The translations under genes were made by a program, and so were the position numbers. The notes below the pieces were generated by a model that was not told where the DNA came from, made no database searches, and worked only from the letters and a program-made list of their open reading frames with translations. This document shows positions 7,105 through 12,085 of a stretch of DNA of 12,085 nt, in pieces. Within the stretch, counting starts at the first letter, position 1. The number at the start of each line of letters is the position of its first letter. The stretch comes from SVTX01 sp045653805. GTDB lineage: Bacteria; Bacillota; Clostridia; Oscillospirales; CAG-272. The DNA lies in assembly GCA_045653805.1 (NCBI GenBank), contig JAZOMF010000037.1, positions 1 to 12,085 on the forward strand, written 5' to 3'.

Positions 7105-9183
7105 ATGGATATTAACATTTATCTTCCTTTAGCACTTGTCGCTGTTGCGGCAGTGATCACGCTTTTGTACGTGTTCGTGCTGTTCCGCAAGGTGTCGCGC
7201 ATTAAGATCGCAGACAAGAGAGTTGAGGAAATTCAAAAGTACATTCACGATGGAGCTATGACGTTCCTTATTCGTGAATACAAGCTCATCATTCCCTTCG
7301 TTGTAGGAGTAGGCGTTCTTCTTGCCGCGCTCGGCTTCGTTCCCGCACTTCAAGGTGCCGAGGGTATCGGCTGGCCGGCGGCTATCTGCTTCGTTATCGG
7401 TGCGCTTTTCTCCGCACTTGCAGGTTGGATCGGTATGTTTATCGCAACCAAGGCAAATGCAAGAACCGCTATGAAGGCAAAAGAAGAAGGAATGTCCGGC
7501 GCGCTTAAGACCGCATTTGGCGGCGGCGCAGTTCTTGGACTTTCCGTATCCGGCTTCGGTCTTTTGGGTCTTGTAGGAATTTTCTTTGTAGTATATGCCA
7601 TCACTAACGATTACACCGCTCCTATCCAGATCCTTACAGGATACAGCTTGGGCTGCTCTCTTATCGCGCTCTTTGCTCGTGTAGGCGGCGGTATCTACAC
7701 CAAGGCGGCTGACGTTGGCGCTGACCTTGTAGGTAAGCTTGAAGCAGGCATTCCCGAGGACGACCCTAGAAACCCTGCCACCATCGCAGATAACGTTGGT
7801 GACAACGTAGGCGACATCGCAGGAATGGGCTCCGACCTTACAGAATCCTATGTAGGCTCTATCATTTCCTGCCTTACCATGGCGCTCTTTACAGGTCTTA
7901 CATTCAAGCATCTTTTGTTCCCCATACTCATCTGCGGCGTAGGTATTCTCGCGTCCGTTGTATCCGTACTTATCGTAAGAGCCAAGAAGTGGAAGGATCC
8001 TCATCTTGCGCTTAATATCGCTACATATATTGCAACCGGCATCGTTATCGTAGCTGCTGTATTGCTCTCTATTTTCTATCTTGGCGAGTATAAGTATATG
8101 TTCAGCGTTATTACCGGTCTTCTGGCAGGTGTTGGCGTCGGATTTGTTGCCGAGCTCTACACGTCCGATGCTTACAAGGCTGTTAAGCAGATTGCAAAGG
8201 AATCCCAGACAGGTCACGGCACTAACATCATCGCAGGTCTCGGCGTAGGTATGAAGTCAACTTGGCTCACCATTGCTTGCCTTGGCGCAGCTATCGCACT
8301 TTCCTACTTCTTCGGTGGCGCATACGGTATTGCTCTCGCGGCAGTTGGTATGCTTTGCACCGTTGGTATTACCGTTTCGGTTGACGGCTACGGTCCTATC
8401 GCCGACAATGCAGGCGGCATCGCCGAAATGGCAGGTCTGCCCGCAGAGGTGCGCGGCATCACCGACAAGCTTGACGCAGTAGGTAACACCACCGCGGCTA
8501 TCGGTAAGGGCTTCTGCATCGGTTCTGCAACCCTCACGTCTCTCGCATTTATTATATCATTTATTCATGCGACCGGAACAGAGATCTCGCTCAGCGACCC
8601 AAAGGTTCTGGTTGGTATGCTGGTCGGCGCTATGCTTCCCTACCTCTTCTCCGCACTCACTATCGGCTCTGTCGGTAAGGCGGCAAACAAGATGGTTGAA
8701 GAGGTCAGAGCACAGTTTGAAAACAATCCCGCAATTCTCGAGGGCAAGGCTGCTCCCGATTACAACCGTTGCATCGATATTTCTACCAAGGCATCTCTCC
8801 GTGAAATGATCCTCCCCGGTCTTATCGCAATTCTCGCTCCCATCCTTGGCGGTCTTGTGCTTGGTGCTGCTGGACTCGGAGGCATCCTCATCGGTGGTCT
8901 TGTGTCCGCTATTATGCTTGCCGTATTCATGGCAAACGCAGGTGGTGCTTGGGATAACGCAAAGAAGTTTGTTGAGGGTGGCAATTTTGGCGGCAAGGGT
9001 AGCGATACCCACAAGGCGGCTATTACCGGCGACACCGTTGGTGACCCCTTGAAGGATACCGCAGGCCCTGCTATGGATATTCTTATCAAGCTTATGTCCG
9101 TTATTTCCCTTGTCTTCGTTCCCGTGCTTGTAAAGCTCACTCCCCTTTGGGATATTATCGCAGAATTCTTTGCGAAGCTTTGA
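7105..9183 (+). CDS. hppA: membrane-bound ion-translocating pyrophosphatase
   Basis: This 692-residue multi-pass protein (about 16 membrane segments) hydrolyses pyrophosphate and pumps H+ or Na+ out across the cytoplasmic membrane, saving energy from biosynthetic PPi in anaerobes. The PPi/Mg-binding stretch runs DDPRNPATIADNVGDNVGD (219-237) and continues to SDLTESY (243-249). A second acidic cluster includes VDGYGPIADNAGG (426-438), and a third contains GDTVGDPLKDTAGPA (642-656). In GNTTAAIGKG (460-469) the position that is lysine in K+-independent enzymes is alanine (A464), with glycine at 467. This points to the K+-dependent subfamily, which contains both Na+- and H+-pumping members; the pumped ion cannot be settled by eye. 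Length is typical. AAAGGAG precedes the ATG by 7 bases. The gene is flanked by its own promoter and terminator. Confidence 0.96.
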   Translation: MDINIYLPLALVAVAAVITLLYVFVLFRKVSRIKIADKRVEEIQKYIHDGAMTFLIREYKLIIPFVVGVGVLLAALGFVPALQGAEGIGWPAAICFVIGALFSALAGWIGMFIATKANARTAMKAKEEGMSGALKTAFGGGAVLGLSVSGFGLLGLVGIFFVVYAITNDYTAPIQILTGYSLGCSLIALFARVGGGIYTKAADVGADLVGKLEAGIPEDDPRNPATIADNVGDNVGDIAGMGSDLTESYVGSIISCLTMALFTGLTFKHLLFPILICGVGILASVVSVLIVRAKKWKDPHLALNIATYIATGIVIVAAVLLSIFYLGEYKYMFSVITGLLAGVGVGFVAELYTSDAYKAVKQIAKESQTGHGTNIIAGLGVGMKSTWLTIACLGAAIALSYFFGGAYGIALAAVGMLCTVGITVSVDGYGPIADNAGGIAEMAGLPAEVRGITDKLDAVGNTTAAIGKGFCIGSATLTSLAFIISFIHATGTEISLSDPKVLVGMLVGAMLPYLFSALTIGSVGKAANKMVEEVRAQFENNPAILEGKAAPDYNRCIDISTKASLREMILPGLIAILAPILGGLVLGAAGLGGILIGGLVSAIMLAVFMANAGGAWDNAKKFVEGGNFGGKGSDTHKAAITGDTVGDPLKDTAGPAMDILIKLMSVISLVFVPVLVKLTPLWDIIAEFFAKL

Positions 9184-9192
9184 TTTTAAAAC

Positions 9193-9226
9193 AAAAAAGC
9201 TCTTACCGGAAGGTAGGAGCTTTTTT
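9193..9226 (+). terminator. Rho-independent terminator of hppA
   Basis: AAAAAAGCTC (9193-9202) pairs with GAGCTTTTTT (9217-9226). The stem continues through a T-G wobble and TACC/GGTA around a GGAA tetraloop, and the right arm ends in six Ts. It starts 9 bases after the stop codon. The A-run also makes it potentially bidirectional. Confidence 0.92.
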
Positions 9227-9264
9227 ATGGAAATGGAGGTTTTCTGCCGCCTGCGAGTGCACCG

Positions 9265-9305
9265 CACCAAAAAAGAACAGGAGCACTTTTTGCTTGTGTT
9301 TCTTT
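9265..9305. repeat. degenerate copy of the 9504-9553 palindrome
   Basis: Bases 9265-9286 repeat the left arm of the palindrome at 9504-9526 exactly, apart from one fewer A. The right arm is decayed: GCTTGTGTTTCTTT (9292-9305) still pairs imperfectly with the left arm, with one bulge and one mismatch. The two copies lie 239 bases apart in the same orientation. Confidence 0.7.
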
Positions 9306-9324
9306 AAAATTACCCATAAGGCGA

Positions 9325-9369
9325 AGTTTGGCGCAGCCAAACTCGGCAAGCTCGTCGCGTGCGGCGAGC
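9325..9369. repeat. two adjacent intergenic hairpins
   Basis: AGTTTGGC (9325-9332) pairs with GCCAAACT (9336-9343) around a GCA loop. GCTCG (9350-9354) pairs with CGAGC (9365-9369) and continues inward through a wobble and CGC/GCG. Both belong to the noncoding stretch 9227-9668, which holds no convincing gene. Confidence 0.65.
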
Positions 9370-9371
9370 GT

Positions 9372-9483
9372 GAGAATCAGAACCTTTACACAAACGGAAT
9401 AGACGTTTGGTGAAAGATAAATATGTAGGCGTACGGGAATCGAAACTTTACACAAAATTGTTTCGCAATTTTGGTGATGTAGG
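9372..9483. repeat. two diverged tandem units with covarying stem-loops
   Basis: Unit A (9372-9429) and unit B (9435-9483) share an order of elements: GAATC, then TTTACA, a hairpin, GTGA, and finally ATGTAGG. In A the hairpin is CAAACG/CGTTTG with a 7-base loop (9391-9409). In B, at the same position, it is CAAAATTG/CAATTTTG with a 5-base loop (9453-9473). The stems differ in sequence but both pair perfectly, so structure is kept while sequence changes. Unit B is shorter because of deletions. It could be a structured RNA, an interspersed repeat or a protein-binding site. No function is assigned. Confidence 0.6.
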
Positions 9484-9503
9484 TTCTCATTAGCCCATAG
9501 GGG

Positions 9504-9553
9504 CACCAAAAAAAGAACAGGAGCACTTCTGTGCTCCTGTTCTTTTTTTGGTG
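9504..9553. terminator. 23-bp perfect palindrome, probable bidirectional terminator
   Basis: The left arm 9504-9526 (starts CACCAAAAAAAG, ends GAGCAC) pairs without mismatch with 9531-9553 around a TTCT loop. Seven As and seven Ts lie inside the arms, so either strand gives a GC-containing stem followed by a U-run. It lies 115 bases beyond the stop of the minus-strand small lipoprotein and is the first strong candidate to end that operon. From here to 9668 no gene is visible. Confidence 0.75.
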
Positions 9554-9668
9554 AAAGGACTATGAAAAGGATACAAAATTGAAAGCGGATGAGTTAGGTC
9601 AAAAACGGATGATTTTTTACGTAAGCGGGTTCAATTTTAATTATTCGGCCGATTTTATATTTGGAAAA

Positions 9669-10064
9669 CTATTCAAACGGTTCAAAACCTATATATATTT
9701 CTCCTGTGACGCTTGCATTGGAGTCAATAATAATGGTTATTTTACTTGTGCTACTATCTATGTAATAGCCACCATCTGTGATGTTGTTGGCGGCATCTGC
9801 GGCGAATAACTTGTCAGTATCCCAAAGCAATCCTTGGTCGCAAGATACCGTTACGCTGCCGCTTGTAATATTAGTGCTATAATACAAGCCACTTTCATTT
9901 GGACTATCGTGGCGAATTTCTATCTTTTTCTTGCCCTCAAAATTGTCGAGAATAATTTTTGTGTATTCGTTGTCTTGCTCAACCTCTACGCCTTTGGTAA
10001 ATATTCCGCAGCCCACAAGACAAAGCGTGCAAAGCACAAGTATAATTGCTAATATCTTTTTCAT
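9669..10064 (-). CDS. small hypothetical lipoprotein
   Basis: This 131-residue protein has no recognised family. Its signal peptide is typical of lipoproteins: K2-K3, a hydrophobic core at 4-17, and the lipobox LVGC with C19. The mature domain of about 112 residues has alternating strands rich in Ile, Thr and Ser (TKIILDNF, KKIEIRHDS, SGSVTVSC, SKITIIIDS, GEIYIGFEPFE), suggesting a compact beta-sandwich on the outer face of the membrane. The ATG overlaps the stop of the upstream four-helix-bundle gene in ATGA. It has its own AAGGAG (10073-10078) 8 bases upstream, so the two are translated together. It ends in TAG. Because only the upstream gene has a promoter, the two very probably form one operon. 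A role cannot be read from sequence. Confidence 0.8.
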   Translation of the reverse strand: MKKILAIILVLCTLCLVGCGIFTKGVEVEQDNEYTKIILDNFEGKKKIEIRHDSPNESGLYYSTNITSGSVTVSCDQGLLWDTDKLFAADAANNITDGGYYIDSSTSKITIIIDSNASVTGEIYIGFEPFE

Positions 10065-10408
10065 TTCAAATTCTCCTTTAACGTCTTACAACTTGATATC
10101 AGCATACGTCTGATCCTGCCACAAAGATTGCGATACTTTTTATATGTTTCTTCATCTATGGCATTTGTATTAAACAGTAGTTGTAACCAACCTTCCGTTT
10201 CACTACATTCTTTGAGTGCAATTTCAAATTTGGAAAGCATGTCTGCTTTACTTTGACCGTAATTTGCCTCACGGATATTGGCATAAACACTGCTTGAGCT
10301 CTTGCGGATTTGAAAAAGCGTGTTTGACGGCGCTTTAATGCTTTGACACATCAATTCAATATCGGTCGCAAGCTGTTCGGAATATATCAATAAATAGTTC
10401 TTTGACAT
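10061..10408 (-). CDS. four-helix-bundle protein of the 23S rRNA IVP / Avd-like family
   Basis: This 115-residue, all-helical, cytoplasmic protein resembles the four-helix-bundle family first met in intervening sequences of 23S rRNA genes and related to the Avd accessory protein of diversity-generating retroelements. The family pattern is visible: QIRKSSSSVYANIREANYG (33-51), KADMLSKFEIALKECSETEGWL (54-75) and a C-terminal helix ending in RIRRMLISSCKTL (98-110). Basic faces on helices 2 and 4 would suit nucleic-acid binding, an inference from the charge pattern. AGAGGTG (10415-10421) sets the start, behind an extended -10 promoter. The gene overlaps the small lipoprotein by 4 bases. Upstream it abuts the hairpin array, with the promoter -35 inside the first hairpin. 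No reverse transcriptase or rRNA is nearby, so a retroelement or rRNA-insert role is not supported here. Confidence 0.85.
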   Translation of the reverse strand: MSKNYLLIYSEQLATDIELMCQSIKAPSNTLFQIRKSSSSVYANIREANYGQSKADMLSKFEIALKECSETEGWLQLLFNTNAIDEETYKKYRNLCGRIRRMLISSCKTLKENLK

Positions 10409-10428
10409 AATATCACCTCTTTAAGTGT

Positions 10429-10457
10429 ATTATACCACATTCTAACATTAAAATCAA
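10429..10457 (-). promoter_or_regulatory. promoter of the four-helix-bundle/lipoprotein operon
   Basis: On the minus strand TTGATT (10452-10457), a 17-bp spacer and a perfect TATAAT (10429-10434) with an extended TG. It is 21 bases upstream of the start codon. Three bases of the -35 lie in the outer arm of the first array hairpin (10455-10470), so folding or protein binding at the array could affect this promoter. Confidence 0.82.
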
Positions 10458-10631
10458 GGCGTGAGCCTTGTATATCATCCGCAATTTATTGCGGTATATC
10501 ATCAACACTAAGTGTTGCATCTCATCAAGTCGCAGAAAGATACACGCTGATGCGTGATGATATACAGCCCAAGGGGCTGATGATATCCACCACACTTCGT
10601 GCGGCGATGATATGCCAAGTCTGCGACTTGG
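10455..10631. repeat. array of short hairpins with complementary linkers
   Basis: Hairpins sit at 10455-10470 (CAAGGC/GCCTTG), 10479-10494 (CCGCAA/TTGCGG), 10503-10517 (CAACAC/GTGTTG), 10543-10556 (CACGC/GCGTG), 10565-10579 (CAGCCC/GGGCTG), 10588-10606 (8-base arms, two non-Watson-Crick positions) and 10615-10631 (CCAAGTC/GACTTGG). A degenerate unit lies at 10526-10540. Loops are 3-4 bases. Linkers in the left half read TATATCATC (10471, 10495) and CATCTCATC (10518). Linkers in the right half read GATGATATAC (10556), GATGATATCC (10579) and GATGATATG (10606). The two linker sets are complementary, so the array is an inverted repeat of hairpin-bearing halves. Stem sequences differ from unit to unit. 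It is not a CRISPR: there is no constant repeat and spacers are absent. Confidence 0.8.
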
Positions 10632-12085
10632 ATAAAAAAATACTGCAGAAAAGAATACTTTTCTGCAGTATTTTTTGGTGAAACGTTCGATTGGATGTCC
10701 GAACTATTAGCCATATTTTCAATTTCATCGGATGTGGGAATGTTGATTGGCTTATCATCGAAGGTAAGGATCAGCTTGATGTAATCATCATAAACGAATA
10801 TAGCCTTGACGAGTCCGTCAATCAAACGTTCCTTATTTTTTTCAAACCTAAGATCGAGGTTGCGGAATTTGTTGAGGGTGAAGATAATAAACTCCTTGGT
10901 AATCTTCGGTCTCTTGGCTTCCTCCAGTTTGATGTTCAAGGTGATTTTCTCCTCCTCTGCCTCAAGCTCCTCCAAGCGAGTCTTGGTCGTGCGAGTAACA
11001 ACGCCTTTCTCGATAGCCTTCATAATGTTGTCGATCGAGGATTGCACCTCTCTGAGCTGTGCCTCAAGCGCGAGGATCATTTCGTCATCCTCATTCAGGA
11101 GAGCCATCACGTCATCTGCCATATCGCTGAGAAGCTTATCGTTATTCAGCCAAGCGGAAATCTGCTCGATAACCTTGTCCTCGATCCATTCCTTGCGAAT
11201 TGCTTTGCGGTCGCATTCATGGCGCTTTGCACTTGCACATTTGTAATAGCGGTATATCACGCCGTTCGGTTTGTTGGCACTATCACCCACAAACATCGAT
11301 TGACACGTTCCGCAGAACAGCTTGGTTGTCAGTAAATATCTCTCGGGAGCTTTTGCTTTGCCCGTTGCGTGTTTATTTTGTCCCATTCGTATCGCCACCC
11401 TTTCAAAAACATCCTTGGAAACGATAGCAGGTATCGCATCCGGAATCACTACATCCTTGTATGCGTACTCACCGATGTATCTGCGATTAGCAAAAATGCG
11501 AGAAAGCGAATTTTTGTTGAAACGGTTTCCTTGTGATGTACGGATGCCACGTGCATTCAGATCTTCTATGATGTCTGTGATGGACTCGCCACCTGCATAT
11601 CTGCGGAACATCTCAATAACAAGCGGAGCTTTCTCGGGATCGATCTGATAATGCTGTTCATCGTCTATCGTGAAGCCAAGAGGAATTTGACCACCATTGA
11701 AGCGAGTCTTGAGCGCATTCTCGGTCATGCCTCTCGATACCTTCTCAGCCAGATCAGCAGAATAGTATTCAGCCATGCCTTCAAGGACGGTTTCAAGGAT
11801 GTTGCCTTCAGCACCATCGGAGATGCACTCGGTAGCGGAAACGACTTTGACATCGTTCTTACGCAGCATCGCCTTGTACCTTGCCGAGTCGTAACGGTTA
11901 CGAGAGAATCGGTCGAGCTTCCACACGATAACAACATCGAAGTTCTTCTTCGCACTGTCCTTGATCATCCTCTGAAACTCGGGGCGGTTGTCGGTCTTGG
12001 CAGAATATGCCCTATCAATATACGTTCCGACATTATCAATCCCATTCTTCTTGGCATACGCCGTGTTCTCACGAATCTGCCCCTC
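10508..12085 (-). CDS. large serine recombinase, 5' end beyond the window
   Basis: The reading frame is open to the right edge: 39 codons before the first in-window ATG (11968) encode resolvase-like sequence, so that ATG is internal and the catalytic serine lies outside the window. Numbered from that Met, WKLDRFSRN (16-24) is the conserved arginine motif of the catalytic domain. Residues about 85-195 form the recombinase domain, a zinc ribbon uses C219, C222, C244 and C252, and a coiled coil follows at about 295-350. Such enzymes integrate and excise phages or conjugative and mobilizable elements in the absence of host factors. The C-terminus is odd. After P431 the last 55 codons run through a terminator hairpin and the hairpin array, and the TAG at 10508-10510 lies inside one of those hairpins. 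The original stop was probably near 10675. The recombined element presumably extends to the right. Confidence 0.9.
   Translation of the reverse strand, partial: EGQIRENTAYAKKNGIDNVGTYIDRAYSAKTDNRPEFQRMIKDSAKKNFDVVIVWKLDRFSRNRYDSARYKAMLRKNDVKVVSATECISDGAEGNILETVLEGMAEYYSADLAEKVSRGMTENALKTRFNGGQIPLGFTIDDEQHYQIDPEKAPLVIEMFRRYAGGESITDIIEDLNARGIRTSQGNRFNKNSLSRIFANRRYIGEYAYKDVVIPDAIPAIVSKDVFERVAIRMGQNKHATGKAKAPERYLLTTKLFCGTCQSMFVGDSANKPNGVIYRYYKCASAKRHECDRKAIRKEWIEDKVIEQISAWLNNDKLLSDMADDVMALLNEDDEMILALEAQLREVQSSIDNIMKAIEKGVVTRTTKTRLEELEAEEEKITLNIKLEEAKRPKITKEFIIFTLNKFRNLDLRFEKNKERLIDGLVKAIFVYDDYIKLILTFDDKPINIPTSDEIENMANSSDIQSNVSPKNTAEKYSFLQYFFIQVADLAYHRRTKCGGYHQPLGLYIITHQRVSFCDLMRCNT
10635..10676. 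terminator. 19-bp bidirectional terminator inside the recombinase reading frame
   Basis: Bases 10635-10653 (AAAAAATACTGCAGAAAAG) pair perfectly with 10658-10676 around an AATA loop. The A-run and T-run at the two ends give a U-tract on either strand. It begins directly after recombinase codon 431 and separates the recombinase from the hairpin array. If it works on the minus strand, most recombinase transcripts would end within the predicted coding tail. It is followed by GGTGAAA, as is the palindrome at 9504-9553. Confidence 0.8.

Noticed and set aside
7129..8217. 362-codon minus-strand frame opposite hppA
   Set aside because: It is an antisense shadow of a gene with all pyrophosphatase motifs. 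The translation is charged, cysteine-rich and domain-free.
9579..9809. 76-codon plus-strand frame after the palindrome
   Set aside because: It runs into the antisense of the small lipoprotein gene, has no ribosome site, and its translation has no recognisable features.
10061..10408. Avd of a diversity-generating retroelement
   Set aside because: The fold family fits, but no reverse transcriptase, template repeat or variable repeat is visible within the window.
10455..10631. CRISPR array
   Set aside because: There is no constant 25-40 base repeat and there are no unique spacers. The short conserved pieces are 8-9 base linkers between different palindromes, they reverse orientation midway, and no cas gene is near.
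10508..11968. Taking the ATG at 11968 as the recombinase start
   Set aside because: The 39 codons upstream to the window edge are open and encode typical resolvase N-terminal sequence (for example EGQIRENTAYAKKNG). The gene is therefore partial and the ATG internal.

Overview
The window looks like a chromosomal segment of a Gram-positive anaerobe of the class Clostridia (Bacillota), probably an uncultured gut-type relative of Oscillospirales or Christensenellales. This is inferred from the gene set: a split transketolase, a K+-dependent-type membrane pyrophosphatase, a CmpB-family membrane protein, short lipoproteins and an IVP-type four-helix-bundle protein. Strong GGAG ribosome sites and textbook sigma-A promoters with 17-bp spacers agree with it. 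No rRNA, tRNA or CRISPR array is visible, so the lineage cannot be fixed more tightly.

Layout. Bases 1-142 carry hairpin-rich noncoding DNA. From 143 to 1958 a minus-strand operon encodes the two halves of transketolase (stop and start overlap in TAATG), bounded by a perfect consensus promoter and a strong terminator. A minus-strand lipoprotein gene (2046-2609) lies upstream of it. Divergently, on the plus strand, come alanine racemase (2772-3974), a class I lysyl-tRNA synthetase with a C-terminal Trbp111/EMAPII-like tRNA-binding domain (4127-6178), a CmpB-family integral membrane protein (6446-7021) and the ion-pumping pyrophosphatase HppA (7105-9183). alr, the synthetase gene and hppA have their own consensus-like promoters, and alr and hppA have clear terminators, so this part is a row of single-gene housekeeping units. 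Together they serve the pentose phosphate pathway, cell-wall D-alanine supply, lysine charging and pyrophosphate-driven ion pumping.

From about 9184 to the right edge the character changes to accessory DNA. A 485-base noncoding stretch holds successive hairpins. These include a 23-bp perfect palindrome, an earlier degenerate copy of it, and two diverged tandem units whose stems differ in sequence but keep their pairing. Next comes a minus-strand two-gene operon: an IVP/Avd-like four-helix-bundle protein followed, with an ATGA overlap, by a tiny lipoprotein. Its promoter abuts an unusual array (10455-10631) of about eight short hairpins separated by ATATCATC/GATGATAT linkers. The linkers reverse orientation in the middle, so the linkers of the two halves are complementary. 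A 19-bp bidirectional terminator follows, and then a large serine recombinase (minus strand, cut by the window edge) whose reading frame runs through the terminator and into the array.

The best candidate for an undescribed system is the hairpin array, the four-helix-bundle gene and the lipoprotein gene beside a large serine recombinase. Functional linkage among them is inference from position and structure only.
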